Source of the DNA: Spartobacteria bacterium LR76
Lineage (GTDB): Bacteria > Verrucomicrobiota > Verrucomicrobiia > Chthoniobacterales > Terrimicrobiaceae
Direction: 5' to 3'
Assembly: GCA_003054655.1 (NCBI GenBank)
Contig: QAYZ01000012.1
Coordinates: forward strand, 310,001 to 374,000
DNA length: 64,000 nucleotides
The first letter of the stretch is position 1, and each line of letters begins with the position of its first letter. Made by a program: the position numbers and the translations under genes. Positions 9,703 to 18,750 of this stretch are shown one piece after another. The notes below the pieces were generated by a model. It worked only from the letters and a program-made list of their open reading frames with translations, was not told the origin of the DNA and searched no databases.

Positions 9703-10463
9703 CCCTTGGGGCCCTCGATGATGAAGAACATGCCGGTGAGGATCGCGTTCACGACGAGCATCACGAGGATGCAGAGCACGACGGATTTTGTGGTCGACCG
9801 GCCCACGCCCTCGGCACCGCCGGTGACGGCGAGGCCGCTCTGGCAGGAGATGACGGAGATGAGCCAGCCGAAGACAAAGCTCTTCGTCATGCCCGAGATG
9901 AGGTCCATCATGTCGGCGCTCTCGATGAGGCGCATGATGTATTTCGTCGTGTTGATATCGAGGGCGAAGTTGCAGATGATCCAGCCGCCGACGAAGCCGA
10001 TGTAGTTGCTGAAGACCACGAGGCACGGGAGCATGATGATCATGGCGATCACACGCGGGGCGACGAGGAAGCGGATCGGGTTGATCGACATCACCTCGAG
10101 CGCCTCGATTTCCTCCGAGACCTTCATGGTGCCGAGTTCCGCCGTGATGGCCGAGCCGCTGCGGCCGATGACGACGACTCCGGTGAGGAGCGGGGCCAGC
10201 TCGCGCAGGAGCGTGATCGAGAGGAGATCCGGCACGTACGAGGTCGCGCCCATGCGGGCCAGCTCATGCGAACCCTGCATGGCCAGGGTGAGGCCGATGC
10301 TTAGGGAAGTGAGCGCCGCCATGGGGACGGCCTGCACGCCGATGCGCACCATCTGCTGAAAGATGGCGTCGATGCGCACGGTCGGCTTCCCGGCGAAGGG
10401 CGCGACAAAGGTCCAGTACAGGATCTGGGCGTTGAGCGTGAGGAATTGGCGCAACGCGGCCAT
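9699..10463 (-). CDS. mlaE: MlaE-family lipid ABC transporter permease
   Basis: Inner-membrane permease of 254 residues with about five to six hydrophobic segments. The conserved MlaE/DUF140 stretch is clear: LLRELAPLLTGVVVIGRSGSAITAELGTMKVSEEIEALEVM, followed by ALDINTTKYIM and the C-terminal EGVGRSTTKSVVLCILVMLVVNAILT. It lies between the STAS gene (6 bp upstream) and mlaF (4-bp overlap). The operon as seen ends with mlaF. The MCE-domain partner (MlaD) and periplasmic shuttle (MlaC) that normally belong to the system are not in the window. Confidence 0.95.
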   Translation of the reverse strand: MAALRQFLTLNAQILYWTFVAPFAGKPTVRIDAIFQQMVRIGVQAVPMAALTSLSIGLTLAMQGSHELARMGATSYVPDLLSITLLRELAPLLTGVVVIGRSGSAITAELGTMKVSEEIEALEVMSINPIRFLVAPRVIAMIIMLPCLVVFSNYIGFVGGWIICNFALDINTTKYIMRLIESADMMDLISGMTKSFVFGWLISVISCQSGLAVTGGAEGVGRSTTKSVVLCILVMLVVNAILTGMFFIIEGPKG

Positions 10464-10469
10464 GGTCGG

Positions 10470-10811
10470 TTATTTGGAGGCGAGAGCCGCCAGGGCAGCC
10501 TCGCGGGTGTCGGAGATGGTGAAGAGCTCGTTCAGGCGGACGAGGTCGAAAATGGTGCGCACCTTCTTTTTCAGGCCAAAGAGCGCGATGCTGCCGCCGA
10601 AGGGCGCGGACTCGCGCACGTACTCGATGAAGGTGGCGAGACCGGACGAATCGATGTAGTCGACGCCGGTAAAGTCGACGAGGAGGACGGGGACTTTGTC
10701 CGAGGCGCACTCGCGCAGGTCGGAGCGGAGGGCGGGGGAGGCATGCAGGTCGATTTCACCCGTGATCTTGAGCGTGGTTGCCTGGTCGTCTTTCAACTTC
10801 TCGATCTGCAT
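10470..10811 (-). CDS. mlaB: STAS-domain protein, MlaB-like
   Basis: A single STAS domain of 113 residues: TTLKITGEIDLHASPALRSDL, then the switch loop DYIDSSGLATF (Ser 55/56), then GSIALFGLKKKVRTIFDLVRL. STAS domains of this size serve either as anti-sigma-factor antagonists or as MlaB, the small cytoplasmic subunit that stabilises the MlaFE ABC complex. The position, first in a tight operon with mlaE and mlaF, favours the MlaB role. The Ser in the DSSG loop could in principle be phosphorylated. The start is the ATG at 10811; the longer frame is an antisense shadow of sufS. The divergent gene sufS starts 96 bp away. Confidence 0.88.
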   Translation of the reverse strand: MQIEKLKDDQATTLKITGEIDLHASPALRSDLRECASDKVPVLLVDFTGVDYIDSSGLATFIEYVRESAPFGGSIALFGLKKKVRTIFDLVRLNELFTISDTREAALAALASK

Positions 10812-10907
10812 ACCAGCGAGATAGCGAGGCGGAGCGGGAGAGGGAAGCTTGATTTGCCGAGGGTCGCACCTTGTGCGGGGCGGCGAATCTGGTTTATTGG
10901 TGACGAA

Positions 10908-12131
10908 ATGGCTGCAGGAGAAAGATCGTGGGAGGAGATTCGCAAGGACTTCCCCGTGTTGGACCAGGAGGTCAACGGGAGGAAGCTCATTTATTTCGAC
11001 AACGCGGCGACCTCGCAGAAGCCCCTGAGCGTGATCGAGGCGATGACGTGCTACTACGAGCACGACAATGCCAACGTGCATCGCGGCCTGCATGAGCTGA
11101 GCAACCGCGCCACCGCCGGATATGAAGGGGCGCGCGCCCGTCTCGCCGCCTATATTGGCGCGCAGGAGGAGGAGATCATTTTCACCCGGGGCACCACCGA
11201 GAGCATCAATCTCGTGGCCCGTGCCTGGGGCGAGGAATACCTGAAGGCCGGTGATGTGGTGCTGCTGACCGAGATGGAGCACCACAGCAATATCGTGCCA
11301 TGGCAGATGCTCGCCCAGCGCCGGGGAGTGAAGCTGCGCTTCATCCCGATCACGCCGGAAGGCACGCTGGATCTGACCAACCTCGACCAGCTCCTCGAGG
11401 GCGTGAAGCTCTTCAGCTTTGTCCATATCTCGAACAGCCTCGGCACGATCAATCCCGCCGCCGAGCTGGTCCGCCGCGCCAAGGCTGCCGGAGCCACCGT
11501 GCTCGTCGACGCCGCCCAGAGCGCCGGGCATCTGCCGCTCGACGTGAAGGAACTCGGCTGCGACTTCCTCGCGCTCTCGGGGCACAAGATGTGCGGCCCG
11601 ACCGGCATCGGCCTGCTCTACGGCCGCCGGGAGATTCTCGACGCGATGCCGCCCTTCCATGGCGGTGGCGAGATGATTTCCACCGTGACCTTTGAAGGCA
11701 GCCAATACAAGCCGTCGCCCTACCGCTTCGAGGCGGGGACTCCGGCCATCGCGGAAGCCATCGGCCTCGCGGCGGCGGCGGAGTATATCGACGGTATTGG
11801 CCGCGCCCGCATCTGGGAACACGACCAGCTCCTTGCGCGGGAAGGGCTGGCGGTGTTGAGCCAGATCCCCGGCATCCGCATCCTCGGGCCGCTCGACCAC
11901 CGGGCGGGACTCGTCGCTTTCACCCTCCAGTCGGCCCACGCCCACGATGTCGTGAGCATGGCAGACCAGGAGGGACTTGCCCTGCGCGGCGGCCACCACT
12001 GCACCCAGCCGCTTCTGCGCAAGCTCGGCGTGCCCGCCTCCAGCCGGGCGAGCTTCGCCTTTTACAACACGATCGAGGAGATTCACCGCATGGGGGAAAT
12101 CCTCAAGAAAGTGCAGGCCTTTTTCGCATGA
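10908..12131 (+). CDS. sufS: Cysteine desulfurase SufS
   Basis: PLP-dependent enzyme of 407 residues that removes sulfur from L-cysteine for Fe-S cluster assembly. PLP-binding Lys 227 lies in LALSGHKMCGPTG, the PLP-contact motif TEMEHHSNIVPW is at about 121-132, and the persulfide-forming Cys 365 is in LRGGHHCTQP, a class II desulfurase loop. The start is the ATG at 10908, which gives the usual family N-terminus; the upstream frame is the antisense of mlaB. It overlaps sufU by 4 bp (ATGA), the normal SufS/SufU pairing in which SufU accepts the sulfur. No other suf genes are in the window. Confidence 0.97.
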   Translation: MAAGERSWEEIRKDFPVLDQEVNGRKLIYFDNAATSQKPLSVIEAMTCYYEHDNANVHRGLHELSNRATAGYEGARARLAAYIGAQEEEIIFTRGTTESINLVARAWGEEYLKAGDVVLLTEMEHHSNIVPWQMLAQRRGVKLRFIPITPEGTLDLTNLDQLLEGVKLFSFVHISNSLGTINPAAELVRRAKAAGATVLVDAAQSAGHLPLDVKELGCDFLALSGHKMCGPTGIGLLYGRREILDAMPPFHGGGEMISTVTFEGSQYKPSPYRFEAGTPAIAEAIGLAAAAEYIDGIGRARIWEHDQLLAREGLAVLSQIPGIRILGPLDHRAGLVAFTLQSAHAHDVVSMADQEGLALRGGHHCTQPLLRKLGVPASSRASFAFYNTIEEIHRMGEILKKVQAFFA

Positions 12132-12586
12132 ACCTCGAAGAACTCTACCAGGAGGTGATCCTGGACCACAGCAAGCGCCCCCGGAACTTCGGCCCACTGC
12201 CCGATGCCACCGTGACCGTGCGCGGGGACAATCCCTCGTGCGGCGACGAGATCGAGCTGTCGCTCAAGCTCAATGGCGACCAGATCGAGGACGTGAAATT
12301 CACCGGCCAGGGTTGCGCCATCTGCATGGCCTCCGCCTCGCTCCTCACCCTGAAGGTGAAGAAAAAGGACAAGGCCCAGGCCGAGACGCTGCTTACGGGA
12401 TTCAAGGACATGCTCACCGCGCCCGAGGCCCCGGAGTCGAACGAGGCGCTGGGTGATTTGCAGATTTTCTCCGCCGTGCGGCGCTTCCCGCAGCGGGTGA
12501 AGTGCGCCACCCTCTCGTGGCGTGCGCTCGAGCAGGCGCTGGAGGCTCACGCGGGTTCCGTGACCACGGAGGAGCCTGCCAGCTAG
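12128..12586 (+). CDS. sufU: SufU-type zinc-dependent sulfur acceptor for SufS
   Basis: Protein of 152 residues in the IscU/SufU superfamily. Conserved cysteines are Cys 38 (NPSCGDE), Cys 63 and Cys 66 (GQGCAICMASAS) and Cys 126 (RVKCATLSW). The GQGCAI motif and the roughly 20-residue longer middle segment than IscU (about 75-105) point to SufU, a zinc protein that receives persulfide from SufS, rather than the IscU scaffold. Translation is coupled to sufS by an ATGA overlap. A 14-bp perfect palindrome follows the stop codon. Confidence 0.93.
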   Translation: MNLEELYQEVILDHSKRPRNFGPLPDATVTVRGDNPSCGDEIELSLKLNGDQIEDVKFTGQGCAICMASASLLTLKVKKKDKAQAETLLTGFKDMLTAPEAPESNEALGDLQIFSAVRRFPQRVKCATLSWRALEQALEAHAGSVTTEEPAS

Positions 12587-12593
12587 ACGCGTA

Positions 12594-12607
12594 GCGTTAC
12601 GTAACGC
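12594..12607. repeat. 14-bp perfect palindrome just after sufU
   Basis: Seven bases followed immediately by their reverse complement (12594-12600 / 12601-12607), 8 bp after the sufU stop. With no loop it fits a protein-binding site better than a terminator. The remaining gap up to the tetR gene (about 250 bp) shows nothing else I can name. Confidence 0.3.
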
Positions 12608-12864
12608 GTTTGCGAGATCGGTTAAGCGGGCTGTCCGCCCGGCGGGGGGGTGAAATGCGGCCTCTCTCCAGTCTCGACGTCTCTACGGTTGATCTGTTAA
12701 TGCCTTCAGGCAACAGGTCTCAAAAGCATGAAGATCACCCAGGGAATGAAGGGGCAGCGAGCGATGGTCGGCGCTTCCGGGCCTTGTGAAGTCGTATCCC
12801 CTTAACGTCCCATGACAGGAAAGTTCTTCATTTTCCGGCGGGTAAACATGCGTACATCGAGGAT

Positions 12865-13518
12865 ATGCTCGTGATGGAGACCGTGCTGAACAATCCTCCG
12901 CATCCGCTGCTTCGCACGCGAGATCGCATCCTGGGAGCGGCTAGGGAATTGTTTGCCAGCAAGGGGTTTAAAGGGACGACCACGGCGGAGATCGCCCGCC
13001 GTGCCGGGGTGAATGAGGCGCTGATCTACCGGCATTTCCCAGCCAAGCGCGACCTGCATACCGCCATCCTGCGGGCCAAGCTCGAGGAGGAGGCGTCGAT
13101 CGAGCTCTTCCAGGCCCCGGAATCCATCGACCTGCCGGTGGAAGCCGTCCTGCAGGGCGTGGCCCAGCGGTTTCTGGAGGCGCACGATCCGACCTTTCTG
13201 CGGCTTTACTACCAGAGCGCCCTCGAGGGGCACGAGCTGGCGGGGGAGTTTTACGAGCAGTTTGTCACCCGTTTTGTCACCGTGCTGGAGGGGATGTTTA
13301 TTCGCTGGATGGCCGCCGGGCTGATCCATGCGAGCAATCCGCGCATGAGCGCCCAGGCGTTTCTCGGCATGCTGCGCAGCGCGGCGGTGAGCATCGAGAT
13401 GTTCCAGGACCCGGACCTCCTCCGGCCTTACGACGAACTGGCGAGGGATTTCACCACGACCTTTATCAACGGAATCCGGGTGTATCCGGTGCAGAGCGAC
13501 TACAATCCCACGATCTAG
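12865..13518 (+). CDS. TetR/AcrR-family transcriptional regulator
   Basis: DNA-binding repressor of 217 residues. The N-terminal helix-turn-helix is canonical ([47 protein letters not shown], residues about 18-62). The C-terminal ligand domain is all-helical, containing [30 protein letters not shown], similar to regulators of efflux or fatty-acid genes. A GTG and an ATG at codons 3 and 4 are alternative starts. The effector is unknown, and no target gene is adjacent: upstream is sufU, downstream is infA. Confidence 0.9.
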   Translation: MLVMETVLNNPPHPLLRTRDRILGAARELFASKGFKGTTTAEIARRAGVNEALIYRHFPAKRDLHTAILRAKLEEEASIELFQAPESIDLPVEAVLQGVAQRFLEAHDPTFLRLYYQSALEGHELAGEFYEQFVTRFVTVLEGMFIRWMAAGLIHASNPRMSAQAFLGMLRSAAVSIEMFQDPDLLRPYDELARDFTTTFINGIRVYPVQSDYNPTI

Positions 13519-13532
13519 GGGCATTTCCGTTT

Positions 13533-13558
13533 GCATTCCCCGGCAATCGGGGGGATGC
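13533..13558. terminator. Probable terminator hairpin after the tetR gene
   Basis: Imperfect stem of about 9 bp (13533-13541 with 13550-13558, one G-T pair) around a short loop, 15 bp after the tetR stop and about 150 bp before infA. It has no clear T-tract. Confidence 0.4.
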
Positions 13559-13709
13559 TGTGCGTTCGCACGGGGGAGATACCGTTGGTGATTGTGGAGA
13601 GTTTCCACGACGGTTTTTGGCAAAAAACACCCATCTGCCCGTTGTTCTGTCGAATTCGCAGGTCATTCTGCGTCGTCTGAATGCGTTCTTCGTCGTGCGG
13701 TATATCTCT

Positions 13710-13928
13710 ATGCAACAGGACAAAGCGATCGAAGTTGAAGGACGGATAACGAACGTACTACCCGGGACGATGTTTCACGTTGAACTCGCCAACAAGCACA
13801 CCGTGCTGGCTCACATCTCGGGCAAGATGCGCAAGCGTTTCATTCGTCTGCTCAACGGCGACCGCGTGAAGCTGGAAATGTCCCCGTACGATCTGAGCAA
13901 GGCCCGGATCGTGTACCGTCTCGGCTAG
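13710..13928 (+). CDS. infA: Translation initiation factor IF-1
   Basis: Small S1/OB-fold protein of 72 residues that binds the A site of the 30S subunit during initiation. The sequence is typical: [64 protein letters not shown], matching the usual length. The ATG at 13710 is chosen because it gives the standard N-terminus; in-frame codons upstream to 13560 are not conserved in the family. It is monocistronic here and converges with the aldolase gene through a hairpin-rich gap. Confidence 0.97.
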   Translation: MQQDKAIEVEGRITNVLPGTMFHVELANKHTVLAHISGKMRKRFIRLLNGDRVKLEMSPYDLSKARIVYRLG

Positions 13929-13970
13929 TTTTTTTCTTTTTCCGGCCGGGGCTGTAGGCCGGCCATTTCC

Positions 13971-13987
13971 GGGGAACGCTGTTCCCC
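13971..13987. terminator. Hairpin in the infA/aldolase convergent gap (7 bp)
   Basis: Perfect 7-bp stem (13971-13977 / 13981-13987) with a 3-nt loop, 43 bp after the infA stop. Together with the next hairpin it probably ends transcription from both sides. Confidence 0.45.
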
Positions 13988-14042
13988 ACGTGTCCTGCGA
14001 GGGTGTGTTTGTATCTCGCAGCGGCCTCTCGAATGTCGCGTA

Positions 14043-14065
14043 AGGGTGGGCGCTCGGCCCACCCT
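14043..14065. terminator. Hairpin in the infA/aldolase convergent gap (9 bp)
   Basis: Perfect 9-bp GC-rich stem (14043-14051 / 14057-14065) with a 5-nt loop, 23 bp beyond the aldolase stop. A bidirectional terminator is likely because the two flanking genes converge. Confidence 0.55.
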
Positions 14066-14088
14066 CTCTGCGACTCGCGGGCGCAAAG

Positions 14089-14844
14089 TCAGATATTCAG
14101 CGCCTTGCGGCGATGATGTTCGTCGGGGCGATGCGCGATGCGATTGACCTCCTGCTCGGTGAGCGTGACGACATCTCCCGCGGCGGCGGCTCCCACGCGG
14201 ATGCGCGCGGCCTTTTCGCACATGAACATGGCGGCTTCTACGGCCTGGGGCGATCCGCCCAGCGTGATGACGCCGTGATTCTGGAGCAGGATGACGCGGG
14301 GGAGTTCCCCCTCATCCTTCCGGAAGCTCTCGACCTCCTTGCGGATGGCCTGTGAGAGCACCAGCCCGGGATCGGTGTACGGCACGAAGGCCGAGACACG
14401 CCCGCAGCAGACGATCTCATCCGGGAAGAGCCGGGTGGCGGCAAACTCCCGCGCGCGGTCGGAGCAAAGGAAGGCGTTGGCCGTGATCGGGTGGGTGTGG
14501 CCGACGAAATTGATGCCTGGCAGCGAGAGCAGGTAGGCGTGAAAGAGCGCCTCCACGGAGGGCTTCCGCGCGCTCTTGTCGACGCGCGACTCGAGCAGGG
14601 CGTTGTCCACATCCGTGTCGGAGAGGCCCTTCGCATCCAGCAGGGCGAGGAGCGGAGCGGAATGGCAGCGCACCACGCCGTCGGGCGTGAGCGTCGACAG
14701 GCTGGAGCCGGACGCCTTCACCAGGAAGGTGTCGGCGTCGAGGCGGGTGGATGTATTGCCTTCCCCCAGGATGGCCAGTTGCAGGTCGGGCCGGCCGAGG
14801 CTGTGGGAGAGGGCGAGGAGGGAGTCGAGGGCGGTATCAGGCAT
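14089..14844 (-). CDS. Class II aldolase (fuculose/rhamnulose-phosphate aldolase type)
   Basis: Zn2+-dependent class II aldolase/adducin-family enzyme of 251 residues. Signature elements: [20 protein letters not shown] (substrate phosphate loop), an acidic residue in the [11 protein letters not shown] helix, the metal-binding pair in [12 protein letters not shown], and [15 protein letters not shown] (third metal His). It overlaps the end of fucI by 8 bp and is therefore co-translated with it. By context it should cleave the ketose formed by the fucose-isomerase pathway (L-fuculose- or L-rhamnulose-1-phosphate). No sugar kinase is present in this operon. The start is the ATG at 14844. Confidence 0.88.
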   Translation of the reverse strand: MPDTALDSLLALSHSLGRPDLQLAILGEGNTSTRLDADTFLVKASGSSLSTLTPDGVVRCHSAPLLALLDAKGLSDTDVDNALLESRVDKSARKPSVEALFHAYLLSLPGINFVGHTHPITANAFLCSDRAREFAATRLFPDEIVCCGRVSAFVPYTDPGLVLSQAIRKEVESFRKDEGELPRVILLQNHGVITLGGSPQAVEAAMFMCEKAARIRVGAAAAGDVVTLTEQEVNRIAHRPDEHHRRKALNI

Positions 14845-16609
14845 AAAGAGGGCCGAAATTCTGGCAGGCTCGGAAGTCCGCCGCCTCGAGGTCCGCGGTG
14901 CCGAAGGCGTGCCACGTGCTGGGACGGAAGACGCGGTCGCGCGAGACGTTGTGCATGTAGACGGGGATGCGGAGCATGGCGGCGAGGCTAATGAGGTCGC
15001 TGCCGATGTGTCCATAGGCGATGGCGCCGTGGTTGGCTCCCCAGGCGTTCATCACGCTGTAGACATCGCTGAACGCTCCCTCGCCCGTAAGGCGCGGGGC
15101 GAACCATGTGGTGGGCCACGTCGGGTTCGTGCGCTCGTCGAGGATGGTGTGCACGTCGTCGGGCAGTTCGACCGTCACGCCCTCGGCGATTTGCAGGGCG
15201 GGGCCGAGACCGGCGATGAGGTTGAGGCGGAACATCGTCGTCGGCATGCCACCACGGGTGCGGTAGCGGGTGGACCATCCGCCGCCGGGGAAGTACTCGG
15301 TGATGGAGGGATGCCACGTGGTCGCCTTCAGGCAGGCGTCGACCTCCTGCTGCGAGATTTCCCAGAAGGGCTTCATCGCGGGCTGGCCGTCGATCTGCTG
15401 CTCGCCCGTGCCGTCGAGCGCGGCGGGGCCGGAGTTGATGAGGTGCAGGATGCCGTCCTTCGCCGCGCCCGAGAGAGTGTGGCCGGTGACGCGCTTCACG
15501 GCGTCCGCGCTCCAGTAGGTGCGCACGTCGGCAAAGATCTGCGCCGTGTTCGTGAGCAGGTGGCCGAAGAGCATTGACGCGCCGTTGAGGCAGTCGTTCT
15601 CCGTCGCCACGATGTACGGGGCGCGTTTGCCATTCCAGTCGAAGGACGTGTTGAGGATGGCCTCGAGGAAGTCGCCGTTCGGCTGGTAATCCGTCCACTG
15701 GCGCTGGCCCTGGAAGCCCGCTGCGATGGCGTTGTGGCCGTGGGCCTCCTCGCGGAAGCCCTTCTCGGCCAGCTTAGGGTTGCCGACCATGAGGTCGCGG
15801 GAGATGAGAGCCATCTTCACGCTGGTCTCCCATTCCGTGTCGAGCTGCTCGCGCGAGCGGGTGGTGGACGGCGAGTTGTAGTCCTTGCCCTCGGGGCAGT
15901 TGGCCTTCACCCAGGCGAGGGCCTTTTCGTACTCGGCCTCGTCGTAGATGCCCTTGTCGATGCGGCGGAGGATCTCCGTCGAGTCGATGGTCTCAACGCG
16001 CATGCCGAGGTATTTCTCAAAGAAGGGCTGATCGACGATGGAACCCGCGATGCCCATGGAAACGCCGCCGATTCCCAGGTAGGAACGACCACGCATCTGA
16101 GCCACGGCCAGACCGGCGCGCACGAACTGCAAAATCTTCCCCGCGACATCCTCCGGGATGCTGCTGTCGCCGCCATCCTGCACCTCGCGGCCATAGATGC
16201 CAAAGGCGGGCAGGCCCTTCTGCGAATGACCCGCGAGCACGGCGGCGAGGTAGACCGCGCCGGGGCGCTCGGTGCCGTTGAAACCCCACACGGCCTTCGG
16301 GATGAGCGGGTCCATGTCCATCGTCTCCGAGCCGTAACACCAGCAGGGCGTCACGGTGAGCGAGACCTTCACGCCCTCGCGGGCAAATTTCTCCGCGCAG
16401 GCCGAGGCCTCGGCCACGCCGCCGATGCAGGTATCGGCCAGGACGCACTCGACCGGAGTGCCGTCAGTGTAGCGCAAGGTGGAGCTGATGAGCTTGGCGG
16501 CGGATTCCGCCATGAGGCGCGTCTGGTCCTCGAGGGACTCGCGTACGCCGCCGAGGCGGCCGTCGATGGTGGGGCGGATGCCGACCTTGGGATGGGAGGG
16601 AGTGGACAT
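14837..16609 (-). CDS. fucI: L-fucose isomerase
   Basis: Mn2+-dependent ketol isomerase of 590 residues converting L-fucose to L-fuculose (some members also act on D-arabinose). Length and numbering follow the E. coli enzyme closely. The catalytic and metal residues fall at Glu 337 ([12 protein letters not shown]), Asp 361 ([11 protein letters not shown]) and His 527 ([10 protein letters not shown]). The N-terminal part [20 protein letters not shown] is also typical. The start is the ATG at 16609. The divergent AraC-family regulator starts about 105 bp away, and the shared gap is the obvious control region. The downstream aldolase gene overlaps by 8 bp. Confidence 0.97.
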   Translation of the reverse strand: MSTPSHPKVGIRPTIDGRLGGVRESLEDQTRLMAESAAKLISSTLRYTDGTPVECVLADTCIGGVAEASACAEKFAREGVKVSLTVTPCWCYGSETMDMDPLIPKAVWGFNGTERPGAVYLAAVLAGHSQKGLPAFGIYGREVQDGGDSSIPEDVAGKILQFVRAGLAVAQMRGRSYLGIGGVSMGIAGSIVDQPFFEKYLGMRVETIDSTEILRRIDKGIYDEAEYEKALAWVKANCPEGKDYNSPSTTRSREQLDTEWETSVKMALISRDLMVGNPKLAEKGFREEAHGHNAIAAGFQGQRQWTDYQPNGDFLEAILNTSFDWNGKRAPYIVATENDCLNGASMLFGHLLTNTAQIFADVRTYWSADAVKRVTGHTLSGAAKDGILHLINSGPAALDGTGEQQIDGQPAMKPFWEISQQEVDACLKATTWHPSITEYFPGGGWSTRYRTRGGMPTTMFRLNLIAGLGPALQIAEGVTVELPDDVHTILDERTNPTWPTTWFAPRLTGEGAFSDVYSVMNAWGANHGAIAYGHIGSDLISLAAMLRIPVYMHNVSRDRVFRPSTWHAFGTADLEAADFRACQNFGPLYA

Positions 16610-16714
16610 GGGCGAAATTTCACCACCCGGCGGGCTGGCGGGGAAGAGCCGCGATTGACCTAAAGTTGGCAATTTTTGACTTCCCATCTCCCTGTGCCTG
16701 CGGACAATGCGGGA
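16610..16714. promoter_or_regulatory. Divergent control region between fucI and the AraC-family regulator
   Basis: The 105-bp gap holds two promoters facing apart. Two TTGAC-type hexamers occur (near 16656 and 16676), with AT-rich DNA between them in an otherwise GC-rich region. The exact operator cannot be fixed by eye. Confidence 0.4.
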
Positions 16715-17608
16715 ATGCCCTCGCCCGAGCCCCTGTACTACAGCCGGCAGGTCTCCGACGCCCGGAGGTTTCACCTGCCGCCGGGGCGTTCCGATGCCTC
16801 CCTGGCCGTGGCCGGAGCGGGGTGGGAGGCGTGCCGGGCGGACTACGACATCCGTCGCACGAGCTTCTCGCACCTGACGATGGAATTCGTCGCCAAGGGA
16901 GAGGGCGAGGCGGAGCTGGCGGGAGTGCGGTTTCCCCTGCGGGCGGGAGTGATTTATGTCTATGACCGCACGGTGCCGCACTGGATCACCGCCGGGGAGG
17001 GGGGGATGGTGAAATACTTTGCCCTGCTGCGCGGCTCCGCCGCCCGCAAGCTCCTCGCCCGTCGCGGGCTGAAGCTCGGCGGGATGTGCGGGGTGACGCG
17101 GCCCGACCGCATTCGCGAGATCTGGGACGACCTTATCGAAATGGGCTTCGGCGACCGGTCGGATCGCGAGGAGGCGTGTGCGGATACTTTGCGATACTTG
17201 ATCCTCAAGATCGGCGACCTCATGACCCCCGAGGGGGAAAGCGCCTCGCTCGCCTATGCCACTTATCAACGCTGCCGCGAGACGATGGAGGAACGGTATG
17301 CGGAGCTGGTCACGGTGAGCGACGTGGCGCGGGTGTGCGGCATCGACCCGGCGTACATGTGCCGGTTGTTTCTGCGCTTCGGGCGGCAGAATCCCTACCG
17401 CTACCTGCTCTGGCTGCGGGTGAACCACGCCGTCGATCTCCTGCGCCACACCTCGAAAACCGCCCGCCAGGTCGCGGAGGAGCTGAACTTCAGCGATGCC
17501 TCGACGTTTTCCCGTACAGTGAAGCGTGTCTTCGGCCTCTCGCCCTCGCGGCTGGGGCGTATGCAGACCGAGGCGCGGAAGGGCGAAGAGTCTTCCTCGC
17601 CGGAGTAG
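16715..17608 (+). CDS. AraC-family transcriptional regulator (probable fucose-operon activator)
   Basis: Regulator of 297 residues. The N-terminal cupin-type sensor domain (about residues 10-150; [35 protein letters not shown]) binds a sugar-like effector. The C-terminal double helix-turn-helix (about 195-285) contains [45 protein letters not shown] and [32 protein letters not shown]. It is divergent from fucI, so fucI and its aldolase are the likely targets. A TTG codon at 16676 would add 13 residues, but the ATG at 16715 is preferred. Confidence 0.92.
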   Translation: MPSPEPLYYSRQVSDARRFHLPPGRSDASLAVAGAGWEACRADYDIRRTSFSHLTMEFVAKGEGEAELAGVRFPLRAGVIYVYDRTVPHWITAGEGGMVKYFALLRGSAARKLLARRGLKLGGMCGVTRPDRIREIWDDLIEMGFGDRSDREEACADTLRYLILKIGDLMTPEGESASLAYATYQRCRETMEERYAELVTVSDVARVCGIDPAYMCRLFLRFGRQNPYRYLLWLRVNHAVDLLRHTSKTARQVAEELNFSDASTFSRTVKRVFGLSPSRLGRMQTEARKGEESSSPE

Positions 17609-17629
17609 CCGGTCGTATACTGGCACATC

Positions 17630-18646
17630 ATGAGCGCATCCCCTGCATCCCCCGACCGGCCGCCGACCATGCGGCGTCTCGCGGCGGAGTGCGGGCTGTC
17701 TCTGGCCACCGTCTCTCGCGCCCTGCGCGGCGAGGCGGAGGTGACGGCAAAGACCCGCCAGCGGGTGCGGGAGGCGGCTGATCGGCTCGGATATGCCTGC
17801 AATCCCTACGTGGGCCAGATGATGTCCGGCCTGCGGCGGGGGCAGCGCGAGGCGGTGCAGGGCAACCTCGGGTTTCTCTGGTGGGATGACGCGCCCGGCC
17901 TTGACTCCTCGCATGCCGGTGCCATGCGGCGGCATGCCCTCGCCCGTGCGGCGGAGCTGGGATATGCCGTCTCGGAGTTCTCGCTGCGGCAGCAGTCTCC
18001 TGCGGCCCTCGTGCGCGTGATGGGAAGTCGCGGCATTCGCGGCGTGCTGGTTCTCTCCCCCATGACAGCGGTGGGAAAGTCGCACCTGAGCGTGAAGCTC
18101 GACGGCTTTGCCTGCGTCTCCATCGGCTGGTCGCTGTACTCCCCGGCGTTTCATCGCGTGCGGTTTGACCATTTCCAGGCCACGCGGCTGGCGATTCATC
18201 ACGGGAAGAAGAGATTCGGCGAGCGCCTTGCCGTGGTGGTCGATACCCGGTACGACCGCCGCTCCGACCGCTCCTGCCGCGCGGCGTTTCTTTCCCATCA
18301 TCCCGGCGGTCCGGCGGCGGCGGCGAAGCTGGTCTTTGACTTTCCCCGGCTCGATCTGCAAAAGCTGCGCCGGGTTTACGAGGACGGGAGGTTTGCCGGG
18401 CTGATCGCGCTCAATGAGGGGCAACTGCCGCGGGCTCTCTTCGACTGGTTCCCTCGCGAGCACATGATCTACCTCGATGACGCGGGGGCGTCGCCGTGCT
18501 TTGGCCGGGTGGATTTGCGGCATGACCTGCTGGGCCGCTGGGCGGTCGACCAGCTCGTCGGGACGATCCAGCGGCAGGAAACCGGGGAGCCGGAGGTGCC
18601 GATGACGATTTTTATCCCGCCGCGCTGGGTGCCGGGGCCTCGCTAG
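17630..18646 (+). CDS. LacI-family transcriptional regulator (first)
   Basis: Repressor-type regulator of 338 residues. The N-terminal LacI helix-turn-helix and hinge are clear: [53 protein letters not shown] (about 13-65). The periplasmic-binding-protein-like sensor domain is degenerate compared with typical members, with a [27 protein letters not shown] segment. It sits 21 bp after the AraC gene and about 105 bp before the GH36 galactosidase gene, so control of galactosidase and neighbouring genes is likely. A palindrome of LacI-operator type is found at 21004. Confidence 0.9.
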   Translation: MSASPASPDRPPTMRRLAAECGLSLATVSRALRGEAEVTAKTRQRVREAADRLGYACNPYVGQMMSGLRRGQREAVQGNLGFLWWDDAPGLDSSHAGAMRRHALARAAELGYAVSEFSLRQQSPAALVRVMGSRGIRGVLVLSPMTAVGKSHLSVKLDGFACVSIGWSLYSPAFHRVRFDHFQATRLAIHHGKKRFGERLAVVVDTRYDRRSDRSCRAAFLSHHPGGPAAAAKLVFDFPRLDLQKLRRVYEDGRFAGLIALNEGQLPRALFDWFPREHMIYLDDAGASPCFGRVDLRHDLLGRWAVDQLVGTIQRQETGEPEVPMTIFIPPRWVPGPR

Positions 18647-18750
18647 AGATTGTTGCGGGGGGCGGAGAGATTTCTTTTCGACACGGCGCGGGGATTTTCG
18701 TGATAGTCGGCGGTTTGCGCGCTCGTGTGGCGCGGATCTACCGATTTTTT

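Noticed and set aside
14837-18523. 1228-residue minus-strand frame seeming to extend fucI far upstream
   Set aside because: The part beyond 16609 runs antisense through the AraC and LacI genes and is compositionally odd; the fucI N-terminus at 16609 fits the family exactly.
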